Positions 36,094-49,150 are shown, numbered from the stretch's first letter. The stretch is DNA of 64,000 nt from Edwardsiella hoshinae NBRC 105699 = ATCC 33379 (GCF_000474215.1 NZ_BAUC01000017.1:62001-126000); one strand, 5' to 3'. Made by a program: numbers and translations. Notes: a model not told the origin generated them from the sequence alone.

Positions 36094-38469
36094 ATGTCTA
36101 GTAACGACGCGCAATTGCATCATGTGGTGTGGTACAACCAGCTCGGGATGCACGATGTCGATCGGGTAGGCGGCAAGAACGCCTCCCTGGGGGAGATGAT
36201 CACCAATTTGTCTGAACTGGGAGTGTCGGTGCCGAATGGTTTTGCCACCACGGCTCAGGCGTTTAACGATTTTCTGGAACAGAGTGGCGTTAACCAGCGC
36301 ATTTATGCGCTGTTGGATCAAACGGATATCGACGATGTCGATGCGCTGGCACGCGCGGGCGCTCAAATCCGCCGTTGGGTGGTGGAGACGCCATTCCCGT
36401 CAGCGTTAGAACAGGCGATCCGTGAGGCCTACAGCCAACTCGCCGCCGATAATGCCCATGCCTCCTTCGCCGTGCGCTCTTCGGCGACGGCGGAAGATAT
36501 GCCTGACGCCTCTTTTGCCGGTCAGCAGGAGACCTTCCTCAACGTGCAGGGCATCGATGCGGTAATGACGGCGGTGAAACATGTCTTCGCCTCACTATTT
36601 AATGATCGCGCCATCTCCTACCGGGTACATCAAGGGTACGATCACCGCGGCGTCGCGCTTTCAGCCGGGGTACAGCTGATGGTGCGCTCCGACCTGGCCT
36701 CCTCGGGGGTGATGTTTACCTTGGATACCGAATCGGGTTTCGATCAGGTGGTGTTTATCACTTCCGCCTATGGCTTAGGGGAGATGGTGGTTCAGGGGGC
36801 GGTGAATCCCGACGAGTTCTACGTTCATAAACCGACATTGCAGGCTGGGCGTCCCGCGATCGTGCGCCGCACCCTGGGTTCTAAGAAGATCCGCATGGTC
36901 TATGCCGATAACCAGGAGCATGGCAAACAGGTACGCATCGAAGAGGTACCGCCCGCGCTCTCGGCGCGCTTTAGCCTGCGCGATGAAGAAGTACAGCAGT
37001 TGGCGCGCCAGGCCTTGCTGATCGAACAGCATTATGGGCGACCGATGGATATCGAATGGGCCAAGGATGGGCATAGCGGCAAGCTGTATATCGTCCAGGC
37101 GCGGCCTGAGACGGTGCGCGCTAACGAACAGGTGATGGAGCGTTATCAGCTGAGCCGCCGTGGCGAGGTGCTGGTGGAGGGGCGTGCCATCGGCCATCGC
37201 ATCGGTGCCGGGGTGGTGAAAGTGATCACCGACATCAGCGAGATGCATCGCATCGAACCGGGCGACGTGTTGGTCACCGACATGACCGATCCCGATTGGG
37301 AGCCGATCATGAAGAAGGCGGCGGCGATCGTCACCAATCGTGGCGGGCGCACTTGCCATGCGGCGATCATCGCGCGCGAGCTGGGTATTCCAGCGGTGGT
37401 GGGCTGCGGCGATGCCACCGAACGTTTGATGGCTGGTAGCCCGGTCACCGTCTCCTGCGCCGAAGGGGATACCGGCTATGTGTACCGCGAATGCCTCGAC
37501 TTCCAAGTCCAGAGCTCACATGTCGATCAGATGCCGCCGTTGCCGTTGAAGATCATGATGAACGTCGGTAATCCGGATCGCGCCTTCGACTTCGCCCGTC
37601 TGCCGAATGACGGGGTCGGGCTGGCCCGCTTGGAGTTCATCATTAACCGGATGATCGGGGTGCATCCGCGCGCGTTGCTGGAGTTCGATCGTCAGGAGCC
37701 GGCGGTGCAGGCGGAGATCCGCCAACTGATGCAGGGCTTCGACGATCCGGTCGAGTTCTATGTCGGGCGCCTGACGGAGGGGATCGCGACCTTGGCGGCG
37801 GCCTTTTGGCCGAAGCGGGTGATCGTGCGTTTGTCTGATTTCAAATCCAACGAGTATGCCAACCTGATCGGCGGCGAGCGCTATGAACCGCATGAGGAGA
37901 ACCCGATGTTGGGGTTCCGCGGAGCCGGGCGTTACGTGGCCGAGAGCTTCGCTCCCTGCTTCGCCTTGGAGTGTGCGGCGATTAAGCGGGTGCGCAACGA
38001 AATGGGGCTGACCAACGTCGAGGTGATGATCCCGTTTGTGCGTACGGTAGAGCAGGCGCAGGCGGTGGTTGGCCAATTGGCGCAGGAGGGGCTACGCCGT
38101 GGGGAAAACGGTCTGAAGGTGATCATGATGTGCGAGATCCCCTCCAACGCGCTGTTGGCTGACGATTTTCTGCAATATTTTGATGGCTTTTCGATCGGCT
38201 CTAACGACATGACGCAGCTGACGCTGGGGTTGGATCGCGACTCCGGCGTGGTCTCCGCGCTGTTTGACGAGCGCAACGCGGCGGTGAAGGCGTTGCTGGC
38301 GATGGCGATTCGCAGCGCCAAGGCGCAGGGTAAGTATGTCGGCATCTGCGGCCAAGGGCCGTCGGATCATCAGGACTTCGCCCGCTGGTTGATGGAGCAG
38401 GGAATAGACAGCCTGTCATTAAATCCTGATACGGTGGTACAGACCTGGATTAATTTGGCTGAAGAATAA
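36094..38469 (+). CDS. ppsA: Phosphoenolpyruvate synthase
   Basis: Makes PEP from pyruvate and ATP for gluconeogenesis. 791 residues (E. coli 792). ATP-grasp N-terminal domain with [20 protein letters not shown] and [22 protein letters not shown]; swivelling phosphohistidine domain with His422 in [15 protein letters not shown], next to the regulatory Thr; C-terminal PEP/pyruvate-binding domain with [19 protein letters not shown] and catalytic Cys in [11 protein letters not shown]. The ATG at 36094 follows AAAGGATC; a TTG directly before it is not needed. Activity is set by PpsR. Confidence 0.98.
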   Translation: MSSNDAQLHHVVWYNQLGMHDVDRVGGKNASLGEMITNLSELGVSVPNGFATTAQAFNDFLEQSGVNQRIYALLDQTDIDDVDALARAGAQIRRWVVETPFPSALEQAIREAYSQLAADNAHASFAVRSSATAEDMPDASFAGQQETFLNVQGIDAVMTAVKHVFASLFNDRAISYRVHQGYDHRGVALSAGVQLMVRSDLASSGVMFTLDTESGFDQVVFITSAYGLGEMVVQGAVNPDEFYVHKPTLQAGRPAIVRRTLGSKKIRMVYADNQEHGKQVRIEEVPPALSARFSLRDEEVQQLARQALLIEQHYGRPMDIEWAKDGHSGKLYIVQARPETVRANEQVMERYQLSRRGEVLVEGRAIGHRIGAGVVKVITDISEMHRIEPGDVLVTDMTDPDWEPIMKKAAAIVTNRGGRTCHAAIIARELGIPAVVGCGDATERLMAGSPVTVSCAEGDTGYVYRECLDFQVQSSHVDQMPPLPLKIMMNVGNPDRAFDFARLPNDGVGLARLEFIINRMIGVHPRALLEFDRQEPAVQAEIRQLMQGFDDPVEFYVGRLTEGIATLAAAFWPKRVIVRLSDFKSNEYANLIGGERYEPHEENPMLGFRGAGRYVAESFAPCFALECAAIKRVRNEMGLTNVEVMIPFVRTVEQAQAVVGQLAQEGLRRGENGLKVIMMCEIPSNALLADDFLQYFDGFSIGSNDMTQLTLGLDRDSGVVSALFDERNAAVKALLAMAIRSAKAQGKYVGICGQGPSDHQDFARWLMEQGIDSLSLNPDTVVQTWINLAEE

Positions 38470-38491
38470 TCGAATCATATTAGATTAAATG

Positions 38492-38520
38492 AAAACGGTC
38501 GCTTGGCGACCGTTTTTTTT
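38492..38520 (+). terminator. Terminator of ppsA
   Basis: ACGGTCGC, loop TTG, GCGACCGT, then eight T, with matching A bases before the stem. Confidence 0.93.
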
Positions 38521-38568
38521 GCCTGAGAACGGGGCAAAAATAAACCGACAAGGGTGAGGTGGGAAAGT

Positions 38569-38651
38569 AAAAAAAAAGCCCACCGAGATGATGGGCAAAG
38601 ACTACACACAGCAATAGGGGGAAGAAATCCACCACTCGGCAATAACACCGT
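38569..38651 (-). ncRNA. rprA: RprA small RNA
   Basis: On the minus strand the 3' part reads ATTGCTGTGTGTAGTCTTTG, then GCCCATC-loop-GGTGGGC and nine T; E. coli RprA ends in the same ATTGCTGTGTGTAGTCTTTG followed by GCCCATC. It also lies beside ydiK, as in E. coli. RprA opens the rpoS leader with Hfq and is made under RcsB control. The rpoS-pairing region (GGAAATCCCC in E. coli) appears here as GGATTTCTTCCCC, changed. The 5' end is uncertain: similarity begins at ACGG (38651), giving about 83 bases against 105, but a perfect TATAAT at 38731-38736 could start a transcript of about 155 bases. Confidence 0.82.
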
Positions 38652-38872
38652 GGCGTAATTCTTGATTCGGGGAACAGGCGATCTGTGGTCTGCTATTGGT
38701 CTACACCGCCTGGATACGCTACCGCAGCGGATTATATATCTAATTTATTACTATGACGATAGCTAACCTATAAAAAAGTAAGGAATACAGATTTTTATCA
38801 TTAACGAATAGGAAAGCAATATGTACAGGGTAAGGCGTGACGTTATTAAATAATCACTCTCGTCTGCGAATA
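38652..38872. other. Region upstream of rprA, no gene seen
   Basis: AT-rich. On the minus strand TCGTCA, 17 bases, TATAAT (38731-38736) is a likely rprA promoter. RcsB sites would be expected above it, but no clear box was found. Confidence 0.4.
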
Positions 38873-38900
38873 AATATCCGCCCGGGGGTGGGCGGATATT
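38873..38900 (-). terminator. Terminator of ydiK
   Basis: Perfect 11-bp stem AATATCCGCCC/GGGCGGATATT with a six-base loop, 16 bases after the ydiK stop, running into TTATT on the minus strand. Confidence 0.85.
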
Positions 38901-38916
38901 ATTGTAGCATTACGGA

Positions 38917-40014
38917 TTAACGTAATTTTTCCAGTTCGTCACTGAGTTGTTGCGCGTCTTTTACTGGCGCGGGTGCCTCATTGACCCAGGCTGAAACCAG
39001 ACGATAGGAGACCGCCAGCACCACCGGTCCGATAAACAGCCCAATCATGCCGAAAGCCAACAGGCCCCCGATAACACCGGAGAGCACCAGGAGCATCGGT
39101 AGATCGGCTCCCATGCGAATCAAGGCCGGACGCAGTACGTTATCCATGGTGCCGACCACACCGCTCCACACCAGCAACAGTGTTCCCCAGGTCGTGTCGC
39201 CGCTCCAATAAAGCCAGCCGACCGCCGGTAACAAGACCAGTAACGGCCCAAGCTGCGCCAGGCAGCAGACAAACATCACGACCGTTAAGAGCACTGCATA
39301 GTGGATACCACTGACGGCCAGGCCTATCCCCGCCAACAGCGACTGTGCTAGGGCCGTCACTACCACCCCCAAGGCCACGGCACGGATGGCCTGACCGCCG
39401 AGGATCACCGCCGCGTCACCGCGATCGGCGGCCAGGCGGATGGCAAAATGGCGTATCCCCAGCGCCACCTCTTCGCCTCGGCTATACAGCAGCGCACTAA
39501 ACAAGAGCATCAGCGAGCAGTGCAGGAAGAAACCGCCGATATGGGCTGCCTGGGTAACAAACCAGGTGATTGCGCGGCCGATGTAGGGCTGGATCTTTGC
39601 CATCAGCGCGCCTTCGCTCATCAGCCCGTGCCAACTGGCATACAGCTTCTCGCCGATCAACGGCAGGGTCTGTAGCCATTCGAGCTGTGGCATCTGCCAG
39701 TTACGCGCATTGGCCGCCCAGTCGAGGATCGGCCCGGCGTTGGTGATCAGGCTGGCGATCACCATTCCGATCGGAATGACGAACAGCAACAACAGCAGCA
39801 GGGTCATCAACAGCACCGCCAACCAACGCTTTCCCCAGAGGTGGCGCTGTAGCCACACCAAGACCGGCCAGGTGGCGATCACCACCATGCTGGCCCAGGT
39901 GAAGCCCAGAATGAACGGTTGCACCACCCACAGGCAGGAGATGAGCAGCAGGGCAATAAACAGTGACCCGAAAATGATGCGGGCCAGATCATACTTCGCT
40001 TGTGGCTTATCCAT
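38917..40014 (-). CDS. ydiK: AI-2E family membrane protein YdiK
   Basis: 365 residues with about eight membrane helices; PurR-regulon member of unknown transport function in E. coli. WVVQPFILGFTWASMVVIATWPVL, RGDAAVILGGQAIRAVALGVVVTAL, TWGTLLLVWSGVVGTMDN and RMGADLPMLLVLSGVIGGLLAFG match E. coli YdiK closely. The start at 40014 aligns with the E. coli N-terminus; ATG codons 3 and 12 codons upstream are possible, as GGAG sits only three bases before the chosen one. Neighbour of rprA, as in E. coli. Confidence 0.92.
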   Translation of the reverse strand: MDKPQAKYDLARIIFGSLFIALLLISCLWVVQPFILGFTWASMVVIATWPVLVWLQRHLWGKRWLAVLLMTLLLLLLFVIPIGMVIASLITNAGPILDWAANARNWQMPQLEWLQTLPLIGEKLYASWHGLMSEGALMAKIQPYIGRAITWFVTQAAHIGGFFLHCSLMLLFSALLYSRGEEVALGIRHFAIRLAADRGDAAVILGGQAIRAVALGVVVTALAQSLLAGIGLAVSGIHYAVLLTVVMFVCCLAQLGPLLVLLPAVGWLYWSGDTTWGTLLLVWSGVVGTMDNVLRPALIRMGADLPMLLVLSGVIGGLLAFGMIGLFIGPVVLAVSYRLVSAWVNEAPAPVKDAQQLSDELEKLR

Positions 40015-40333
40015 AGTCTCCATCCAGATTATGCGCAGCACTCTGCGCAATGCCTATGATGCGCAGAATAGAGTGAAAACCCAAGTCCTGCACGCGCTGC
40101 TTGCTACGGCCAAGCCATAGCGAGGAAAATTTCACCGCTGGCGCTTTTATGATAGCTTGAAGATTCGTCTGTTGGTTATACAGGTATAACCCGTGGGGGA
40201 GAGCGAGGCTGGCGGGTGGCCGTCGGAGACGAGGGATGGATTAGACAGCGCACGGATAATCAGACGATAAGGTGTGCCCCAGGGCGTGGGCCGAGGCCTG
40301 CGCAGTATTACTCTATGGACAGGATTGATGCGC
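40015..40333. other. ydiK-ydiJ divergent intergenic region
   Basis: About 320 bases that must carry both promoters. TTATACAGGTATAAC near 40170-40190 is AT-rich and promoter-like. No ORF with a ribosome binding site, no hairpin of note. I could not identify a PurR box. Confidence 0.45.
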
Positions 40334-43300
40334 ATGATTCCACAGCTTTCTCAGCCGCCGGTGCTCGACCCGGCGGTAATGGCATTCATTCAACAGCTGA
40401 CAGAACAGGGGTTTACCGGCGAATGTGATACGCGCTATGCGGCGCGCCTGAGCATGGCGACGGACAACAGCATTTACCAGCAATTACCGGACGCGATCCT
40501 GTTTCCTCGCTCGACAGCCGATGTGGTGCTCATCGCTCGCCTGGCGGTGGAAGCCCCGTTTCGCTCGCTCAGTTTTACGCCGCGCGGCGGCGGTACCGGT
40601 ACCAACGGGCAGGCATTGAACGGCGGCCTGGTGGTGGACATGTCGCGTCATATGCAGCGCATTCTGGAGATCAATCTACAGGAGGGCTGGGTACGGGTTG
40701 AGGCGGGAGTGATCAAGGATCAGTTAAACGCCTGTCTTAAACCGCACGGCTACTTCTTTGCCCCCGAACTCTCCACCAGCAATCGCGCGACCCTGGGGGG
40801 GATGATTAATACTGACGCCAGCGGACAGGGCTCTCGGGTGTATGGCAAAACCTCTGACCACATTCAAGGGCTGCGCAGTGTGCTGTTGGGTGGCGAGATC
40901 CTCGACAGCGCCCCGATACCGACTCGCTTGGCGCAGACTCTGGCGCAGCAAGGGGGACGCATTGGCGCTCTCTACCGCGGCGTACTGGAAACCTGCCTCG
41001 GTCAGCGCGAGGCGATTGTCGAAAAGTTTCCGCCGCTTAATCGATTCTTGACGGGTTATGATCTGCGTCATGTGCTGAGTGATGATCTACAAACTTTCGA
41101 CCTGTCGCGTCTGTTGGCCGGCTCTGAGGGGACGCTGGCCTTTGTCACCGAGGCGCGTCTACACATCACGCCATTGCCGCGTGTCCGCCGGCTGGTCAAT
41201 GTGACATATGACAGCTTCGATGCGGCGCTGCGCAATGCGCCGTTGATGCTGGAGGCCAACGCCCTGTCGGTGGAGACGGTCGACGCGCGGGTATTGGATC
41301 TGGCGCGTCAGGATATCATTTGGCACGCGGTGCGTGAGCTGATCGCCGACCTCCCGGCGCGGCCGCTGCAAGGATTGAACATCGTCGAGTTTGCCGGTGA
41401 CGACGAGACGCAGATCGATGCCGGGGTCACGCGCTTGTGTCAACGTCTTGCCGCGTTGGCCGCCGCCGGCGAGGCCGGGGTCATCGGCTACCAGATCTGT
41501 CGCGATGAGGCGAGCATCGAGCGCATCTACGCCATGCGGAAGAAAGCGGTCGGTCTATTGGGCAACGCCGCAGGCGCGGCCAAGCCGATCCCCTTCGTCG
41601 AAGATACTTGTGTACCGCCGCAGCACTTGGCGGACTATATCGCCGAGTTTCGCGCGCTGCTCGACGCGCATCAGCTCAGCTATGGCATGTTCGGTCATGT
41701 TGACGCTGGCGTGTTGCATGTTCGTCCGGCGTTAGACATGTGTAATCCGCAACACGAGGCGCTGGTCGGCGAGATCTCCGACGCGGTCGTGGCGTTGACG
41801 GCGAAGTATGGCGGTCTGCTGTGGGGAGAGCATGGCAAGGGATTTCGCGCCCAATATAGCCCGGCGTTCTTCGGTGAGGCGCTGTATCACCAATTGCGCC
41901 AGATCAAGACGTTGTTCGATGCCGACAATCGTCTCAATCCCGGGAAGATCTGCCCGCCTCTCGGCTGCGATGCACCGATGAAGCAGGTGGATGCAATAAA
42001 GCGGGGTACCTTCGATCGCCAGATCCCGCTGGCGGTACGGACGGCGTACCGTGGCGCAGTGGCGTGCAATGGTAACGGCCTGTGTTTTAACTTCGATCGC
42101 GACAGTCCGATGTGTCCGTCGATGAAGATCAGCGGCGACCGTATCCACTCGCCCAAGGGACGTGCCGCCTTGGTGCGCGAATGGCTGCGCCTCTTAGCGG
42201 AGCAGGGCGTCGATCCCTTAGCTCTGGAGGCGGCATTAGGGGGACGAGTCTCGTTGCGCGGATTGATCGCCCGGACGCGCCACAGTTGGCGTGCGCGCCA
42301 CGGCGAGTATGACTTTTCGCATGAGGTGAAGACGGCGATGGCCGGCTGCTTGGCCTGTAAGGCGTGCTCCAGCCAGTGTCCAATCAAGATCGATGTTCCC
42401 GACTTTCGCGCCCGTTTCTTGCAACTGTACCATAGCCGTTATTTGCGTCCGCTGCGCGACCATCTGGTAGCGGAGGTGGAGCGCTATACGCCCTGGCTGG
42501 CGCGTGCGCCGCGTCTGTTTAACTTCTTTCTCCGCCAGCCGTTGATGGCGCGTCTTAGCGAGCGCGCCATCGGTATGACGGATCTGCCGCTGCTCTCGGC
42601 GCCGACCTTACGCCAGTCGTTGGCCGGTCACCCGGCGCTGATGGACTCCTTGGAGGCACTGGAGGGGCTGGATGCGGCAGCTCGGGCGCGACGAGTCTTG
42701 ATCGTGCAAGACCCGTTCACCAGCTATTACGATGCGCGGGTGGTCGAGGCCGTGATCCGTCTGTGCGACCGCCTGGGTTTTCACGCCCAACTGTTGCCCT
42801 TCGTCCCGAATGGCAAGGCTCAACATATCAAGGGATTCCTGCATCGCTTCGCTCACACGGCGCGTCATGGCGCCGAGTTTCTTAATCGAGTCGCGCGCTT
42901 GGGGATAGCGTTAGTAGGCGTCGATCCGGCGATGGTGTTATGCTATCGCGATGAATATAAAACCATTCTTGGCGAGCAACGTGGTGATTTTCATGTGCAA
43001 CTGATCCAAGAATGGTTGGCGCAGGTGCTGCCCGAACGGGACGCCGCGCCGGCGGGGCAACCCTGGTATCTGTTCGCCCACTGCACCGAAAGCTGCGCCG
43101 AACCGGCCAGTGTCGGCCAGTGGCAGCAGGTGTTCGCTCGCCTAGGTGCGCGGTTGGAGTCGGTACGGGTGGGGTGTTGCGGCATGGCGGGCACCTATGG
43201 CCATGAGATGCCCAATCAGGCGGCGTCGCGCGGCATCTATGCGCTGTCGTGGCAACCGGCACTGGCGGCGCGGCCGGTGGCGCGTTGCCTGGCGACCGGC

Positions 43301-43417
43301 TACTCTTGCCGCGGGCAGGCGCGGCGCCAGCAAGGGGTGGCATTACGCCATCCGGTTCAAGCCTTACTGGAGATAAGTCATGATTTGGAAACGCACGCTG
43401 ACCTTGGCGCAGCTTAA
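40334..43417 (+). CDS. ydiJ: YdiJ, FAD-linked D-2-hydroxyacid (2-hydroxyglutarate) dehydrogenase with iron-sulfur C-terminus
   Basis: 1027 residues. N-terminal FAD-binding type 4 domain ([49 protein letters not shown]), FAD-oxidase C domain ([42 protein letters not shown]), then a ferredoxin-like part [18 protein letters not shown] and a CCG-type domain ([15 protein letters not shown]). E. coli YdiJ oxidises D-2-hydroxyglutarate. The ATG at 40334 gives the E. coli N-terminus MIPQLSQ and has AGGA nine bases upstream. The 3' end overlaps menI by 38 bases, more than usual, through a C-terminal extension of about 14 residues beyond the E. coli end. Confidence 0.94.
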   Translation: MIPQLSQPPVLDPAVMAFIQQLTEQGFTGECDTRYAARLSMATDNSIYQQLPDAILFPRSTADVVLIARLAVEAPFRSLSFTPRGGGTGTNGQALNGGLVVDMSRHMQRILEINLQEGWVRVEAGVIKDQLNACLKPHGYFFAPELSTSNRATLGGMINTDASGQGSRVYGKTSDHIQGLRSVLLGGEILDSAPIPTRLAQTLAQQGGRIGALYRGVLETCLGQREAIVEKFPPLNRFLTGYDLRHVLSDDLQTFDLSRLLAGSEGTLAFVTEARLHITPLPRVRRLVNVTYDSFDAALRNAPLMLEANALSVETVDARVLDLARQDIIWHAVRELIADLPARPLQGLNIVEFAGDDETQIDAGVTRLCQRLAALAAAGEAGVIGYQICRDEASIERIYAMRKKAVGLLGNAAGAAKPIPFVEDTCVPPQHLADYIAEFRALLDAHQLSYGMFGHVDAGVLHVRPALDMCNPQHEALVGEISDAVVALTAKYGGLLWGEHGKGFRAQYSPAFFGEALYHQLRQIKTLFDADNRLNPGKICPPLGCDAPMKQVDAIKRGTFDRQIPLAVRTAYRGAVACNGNGLCFNFDRDSPMCPSMKISGDRIHSPKGRAALVREWLRLLAEQGVDPLALEAALGGRVSLRGLIARTRHSWRARHGEYDFSHEVKTAMAGCLACKACSSQCPIKIDVPDFRARFLQLYHSRYLRPLRDHLVAEVERYTPWLARAPRLFNFFLRQPLMARLSERAIGMTDLPLLSAPTLRQSLAGHPALMDSLEALEGLDAAARARRVLIVQDPFTSYYDARVVEAVIRLCDRLGFHAQLLPFVPNGKAQHIKGFLHRFAHTARHGAEFLNRVARLGIALVGVDPAMVLCYRDEYKTILGEQRGDFHVQLIQEWLAQVLPERDAAPAGQPWYLFAHCTESCAEPASVGQWQQVFARLGARLESVRVGCCGMAGTYGHEMPNQAASRGIYALSWQPALAARPVARCLATGYSCRGQARRQQGVALRHPVQALLEISHDLETHADLGAA

Positions 43418-43832
43418 TCAGGCGGGAGCGGGCTGTATGGTCGGCCATCTGGGGATCACGATCACGCGGATGGGGGAGGATAGCTTAGAGGGCAGCATGC
43501 CGGTGGATGAGCGCACCCGCCAACCCTTTGGGCTATTGCACGGCGGCGCCTCGGTGGTGTTGGCCGAGACGCTGGGATCGCTGGCCGGTTACCTGTGCAG
43601 CGAGGGGGAGCAGCAGGTGGTGGGGCTGGAGATCAACGCCAATCACCTGCGCGCCGTGCGCAGCGGCGTCGTTCATGGGGTCTGCCGCGCCCTGCACCTG
43701 GGGCGTAGCCATCAGGTATGGCAAATCGAGATCCATGATGAGCGAGGACGGTTGTGTTGCACTTCACGGTTGACCACGGCGCTATTGGACGGGCGGCACC
43801 GCGCCTCGGGGCGACGAGATGGGTGTGACTGA
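43380..43832 (+). CDS. menI: 1,4-dihydroxy-2-naphthoyl-CoA hydrolase
   Basis: Hotdog-fold thioesterase that frees 1,4-dihydroxy-2-naphthoate in menaquinone synthesis (YdiI in older naming). 150 residues; E. coli 136, and the extra C-terminal residues ([14 protein letters not shown]) lie over the zntB start. [33 protein letters not shown] with catalytic Glu63, and [12 protein letters not shown] are diagnostic. Overlaps ydiJ at its start and zntB at its end, so the three are coupled. Confidence 0.95.
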   Translation: MIWKRTLTLAQLNQAGAGCMVGHLGITITRMGEDSLEGSMPVDERTRQPFGLLHGGASVVLAETLGSLAGYLCSEGEQQVVGLEINANHLRAVRSGVVHGVCRALHLGRSHQVWQIEIHDERGRLCCTSRLTTALLDGRHRASGRRDGCD

Positions 43833-44811
43833 GCTCATTGACGATACGACCCTGCCGGTGACGCGGGCGGTGTATGCTCTGCAACTGAATGGCTCGGGAG
43901 GATGCCAGCCGCTAGCAGCGACGGCGGCAAGCGCCGCGCCGCATGGCGCCTGGTTACACCTCGATGCCAACGATGCCGAGAGTCGTCACTGGCTGGCGGC
44001 GACACCGTTGGTGCCGGAAACGCTGCGCCAGAGTTTGTCGGGTGAGAGTCTGCGGCCTCGCATGACGCGCCAGGGCGAGGGGGTTCTGCTTACCCTGCGC
44101 AGTATCGAGTTGACGGGCAGTGCGGCGTTGTCGCACTGGGTGGTGATCCGCCTCTACGCTACCGGCCAACTGCTGTTGACCTCGGGACAACGTCATAGCG
44201 CGGTATTGGAGACGGTGCACGGCGATCTTCAGCATGGCCTAGGGGCAGATGATAGCAGTGGCTTGCTGGTGGCGATCGCCGACGCGCTGGTGGATCAGGT
44301 TAGCGAGGCCATCGACGCCCTGCACGATCGTATCATCGACATGGAGGATAGCCTGCTGGATCAGCAACGGCCAGCGCGCGGCGCGTTGGCTCAACTGCGT
44401 AAACAGTTGATCGTAATGCGCCGCTACTTGGCGCCGCAGCGCGATGTCCTGGCGCGTCTGGCGATCGAGCGTCTCGCCTGGCTGAAGGCGGATGATCGGC
44501 GTCGGTTACAGGATATTGCCGATCGTCTGGGGCGTGGTTTGGACGATCTGGACAGTGGTATCGCGCGTACCGCGCTGCTGGCGGATGAGATCGCCTCGCT
44601 GGTGGCGGAGGCGTTGAACCGCCGCACCTACACCATGTCGTTGCTGGCGATGCTATTCCTGCCGGCGACCTTTTTGACCGGATTGTTCGGCGTTAATCTG
44701 GGAGGTATCCCGGGTAGCGAGTCGCCGCTAGCCTTTTTGCTGTTCTGTCTATTGCTACTGATTTTGGCGACCTGCGTTGCCTTATGGTTAAAACGCAGTA
44801 AATGGTTGTAA
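43819..44811 (+). CDS. zntB: Zinc transporter ZntB (CorA superfamily)
   Basis: 330 residues. Large cytoplasmic N-terminal funnel, then two membrane helices at the C-terminus ([20 protein letters not shown] and [19 protein letters not shown]) with the CorA-family GVN signature GVNLGGIPG between them. Pentameric proton-coupled zinc carrier; older work proposed efflux and newer work uptake. Overlaps menI by 14 bases. fnrS follows in the next intergenic region, as in E. coli. Confidence 0.94.
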   Translation: MGVTELIDDTTLPVTRAVYALQLNGSGGCQPLAATAASAAPHGAWLHLDANDAESRHWLAATPLVPETLRQSLSGESLRPRMTRQGEGVLLTLRSIELTGSAALSHWVVIRLYATGQLLLTSGQRHSAVLETVHGDLQHGLGADDSSGLLVAIADALVDQVSEAIDALHDRIIDMEDSLLDQQRPARGALAQLRKQLIVMRRYLAPQRDVLARLAIERLAWLKADDRRRLQDIADRLGRGLDDLDSGIARTALLADEIASLVAEALNRRTYTMSLLAMLFLPATFLTGLFGVNLGGIPGSESPLAFLLFCLLLLILATCVALWLKRSKWL

Positions 44812-44880
44812 TGGCTTCGGCGGGTAATCTTTGTGACGCGTCAAACTTCACGGGGTCGCTGAATAAAAGCGCAAAGGAAA

Positions 44881-44894
44881 TTGAGCAATATCAA
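44881..44894 (+). promoter_or_regulatory. FNR box of fnrS
   Basis: TTGAGCAATATCAA against consensus TTGATNNNNATCAA, 9 of 10 defined bases. Its centre lies about 42 bases before the predicted fnrS start, the exact class II activator position. Confidence 0.9.
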
Positions 44895-44929
44895 GCTTTA
44901 CTCATAATGGGTAGGGCAGACTTCATTTC

Positions 44930-45050
44930 GCAGGTGAATGCAACGTCAAGCGATGGGCGTTGCGCTCCATATTGTCTTACTTCCTAATTTTGAATTATTG
45001 CATAGCACAATTTAATTCGTCATATGCCGGTGATTACCGGCATTTTTTTT
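44930..45050 (+). ncRNA. fnrS: FnrS, anaerobically induced small RNA
   Basis: About 121 bases, nearly the E. coli length of 122. The 5' two-thirds are almost identical to E. coli FnrS: GCAGGTGAATGCAACG at the start, GCGATGGGCGTTGCGCTCC, ATTGTCTTACTTCC and GCATAGCACAATT. Only the terminator stem differs (ATGCCGGT, loop GATT, ACCGGCAT, eight T at 45024-45050). It binds Hfq and represses mRNAs for oxygen-linked enzymes when FNR is active. It sits between zntB and ttcA, as in relatives. Confidence 0.96.
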
Positions 45051-45105
45051 ATCTTTGCCGCGTGGCGCGCGGGCGGGCAGCGCACCACGCGCCGCCGCGG
45101 ACGGA

Positions 45106-46044
45106 TTACTTTACTTCTAGCACATCCAGACGCAGCGCGGCGTCCAGCGACTGAGACTCGTCGTCGTCATTCAGGCCGATGGGTTGCAGCGGGATGGTTT
45201 GCCGGTCGAACGCCAGATCGCCACCATCGATCACCTCGCCACCCTGTTGCAGCCCTTTGAAGTCAAATAGTGCGCCGTCGGCCAGGTGTGACGGTACCAC
45301 GTTCTGCATCGCGCGGAACATGGTTTCGATGCGTCCCGGATAGCGTTTGTCCCACTCTCGCAACATCTCCTTGATCACTTGGCGTTGCAAGTTAGGCTGC
45401 GAGCCACACAGGTTACAGGGGATGATCGGGAAAGCCTTGGCGCTGGCGAAGCGTTCGATGTCTTTCTCACGGCAGTAGGCCAGCGGACGGATGACGATGT
45501 GCTGGCCATCGTCACTCATCAGTTTGGGCGGCATGCCTTTCAGCTTACCGCCATAGAACATGTTGAGAAACAGGGTTTCCAGCATATCGTCGCGATGATG
45601 GCCGAGGGCGATCTTATTGCAGCGCAACTCAGTGGCGGTGCGATAGAGGATGCCGCGGCGCAGACGAGAGCAGAGAGAACAGGTGGTTTTGCCCTCGGGG
45701 ATCTTCTCTTTGACGATGCCATAGGTGTCCTCTTCGACGATGCGGTACTCGATGCCTTGCGCGTCAAGATAGGCCGGCAGTACCGTCGCGGGGAAACCGG
45801 GTTGTTTCTGGTCGAGGTTGACCGCGACCAGGGTAAAGTTGACCGGGGCGCTCTGTTGTAGGTTACGCAGGATTTCCAGCATGGTGTAGCTGTCTTTCCC
45901 GCCGGACAGGCAAACCATGACGCGATCGCCTTCCTCGATCATATTGAAGTCGGCGATCGCCTCGCCGACACAGCGGCGCAGGCGCTTCTGCAACTTGTTC
46001 AGGTTGTATTGCTCTTTTTTACTGATCTCTTGCATCTCTGACAT
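45106..46044 (-). CDS. ttcA: tRNA 2-thiocytidine(32) synthetase
   Basis: 312 residues. Iron-sulfur enzyme that thiolates C32 of some tRNAs. PP-loop SGGKDS at 47-52 activates the base with ATP; cluster ligands Cys122 and Cys125 (TTCSLCSRL) and a third Cys in [11 protein letters not shown] are present. The ATG at 46044 aligns with the E. coli start but its ribosome binding site is weak (GGGTAAC); frames further upstream have none. Single gene on the minus strand. Confidence 0.95.
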   Translation of the reverse strand: MSEMQEISKKEQYNLNKLQKRLRRCVGEAIADFNMIEEGDRVMVCLSGGKDSYTMLEILRNLQQSAPVNFTLVAVNLDQKQPGFPATVLPAYLDAQGIEYRIVEEDTYGIVKEKIPEGKTTCSLCSRLRRGILYRTATELRCNKIALGHHRDDMLETLFLNMFYGGKLKGMPPKLMSDDGQHIVIRPLAYCREKDIERFASAKAFPIIPCNLCGSQPNLQRQVIKEMLREWDKRYPGRIETMFRAMQNVVPSHLADGALFDFKGLQQGGEVIDGGDLAFDRQTIPLQPIGLNDDDESQSLDAALRLDVLEVK

Positions 46045-46347
46045 CGTTTCTGTTACCCGGCATAAAAAAGGGGTGGCGACGGCGCGGCGGGCGCGGTCGC
46101 ATGAATAAAGGGCAGTCATCGGGGACGGCGTGGCGTGTATGGTACGGATTACGGCGCCGAATGCCAGCAAGAATTATACGTCCTGTACGCCGTTCATCCC
46201 ATGTTGCGGCGAGGCCGCTCGTACCGCCACATGCCGTCATCTCCGTGAGTCGGTCATCAACCCCGTTTGCCGTCGCGGACGCTAGCTTGCTTTTGGGTGG
46301 CCCATATCTTATTTTGTATTAATTGGTACAAAACAAAGGGAAATAAG
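46045..46347. other. ttcA to DoxX-like intergenic region
   Basis: About 300 bases holding both divergent promoters. ATCTTATTTTGTATTAATTG just before 46330 is AT-rich and likely promoter sequence for the plus-strand gene. Nothing else stands out. Confidence 0.4.
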
Positions 46348-46707
46348 ATGGAGTCCAGGCTGCGCGCGATCTTGCTGGTGATTTTCTTCTTCTCCGGGTT
46401 GGCTAAGCTGGCGGCGTTGCCGTTTGAGATGGTGGCATTCGAGCGCTGGGGTTATGGCGTAAAGGGGATGTATTTGGTCGGCGTGGCGGAGTGGTGTGCT
46501 GCCGTAGGACTGTTGTTGCCCCGTCTACGCCGCGTCGCCGCTATGGGCTTGGCATTACTGATGCTGGGCGCGTTGCAGACGCAGCTGCGGCATGGCGAGG
46601 GGGACATGGCGTTGCTGGCGGTGCTATTGCTGCTGGCATTATTGCTGACGGCGTGGCAGCCGGCAGGCAAGGCGTACGGGAGCGTTGACGGCCGCCGGCC
46701 GAGATAA
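46348..46707 (+). CDS. DoxX-like small membrane protein
   Basis: 119 residues with four predicted membrane helices: AILLVIFFFSGLAKLAALP, YLVGVAEWCAAVGLLLPRLR, AAMGLALLMLGALQ and ALLAVLLLLALLLTAW. The FSGLAKL and VGVAEWCAAVGLLLP segments fit the DoxX/DoxX-like family of redox-linked or uncharacterised membrane proteins. AGGGAAATAAG precedes the ATG; earlier codons in frame lack such a site. Convergent with aegA, with a long GC stem between the ends. Function unknown. Confidence 0.75.
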   Translation: MESRLRAILLVIFFFSGLAKLAALPFEMVAFERWGYGVKGMYLVGVAEWCAAVGLLLPRLRRVAAMGLALLMLGALQTQLRHGEGDMALLAVLLLLALLLTAWQPAGKAYGSVDGRRPR

Positions 46708-46733
46708 CCGCGTAGTGCGGCAGGGTGCTGAGT

Positions 46734-46755
46734 CTGCCCGCCGAGCGGCGGGCAG
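46734..46755. terminator. Stem-loop between DoxX-like gene and aegA
   Basis: CTGCCCGCCG, loop AG, CGGCGGGCAG between two convergent genes. No T run on either side; it may still stop both transcripts. Confidence 0.5.
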
Positions 46756-46768
46756 GGACGAGACACGG

Positions 46769-48949
<2,181 letters not shown>

Positions 48950-49119
48950 TTAAAAAATCGCTAAAAATGGGGAAATGATGCGTTGCATCAAGAGAAGCAG
49001 GCAAATTAATTCTTCCATCAGCTTTTTTTGAGCGTATCAGGATTATCACAGTGACACAGAATGAGTTTTCATCGTGTACAAAGTGATAATCGCCGCGAGA
49101 AATGTAACTGAGAGGTAAA

Positions 49120-49147
49120 CTGGCGCTACCCCGAAGGATAGCGCCAG
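49120..49147 (-). terminator. Terminator of nifJ
   Basis: CTGGCGCTA and TAGCGCCAG, 9-bp stem with a ten-base loop, starting directly after the nifJ stop on the minus strand and leading into TTTACC. Confidence 0.7.
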
Positions 49148-49150
49148 GGT

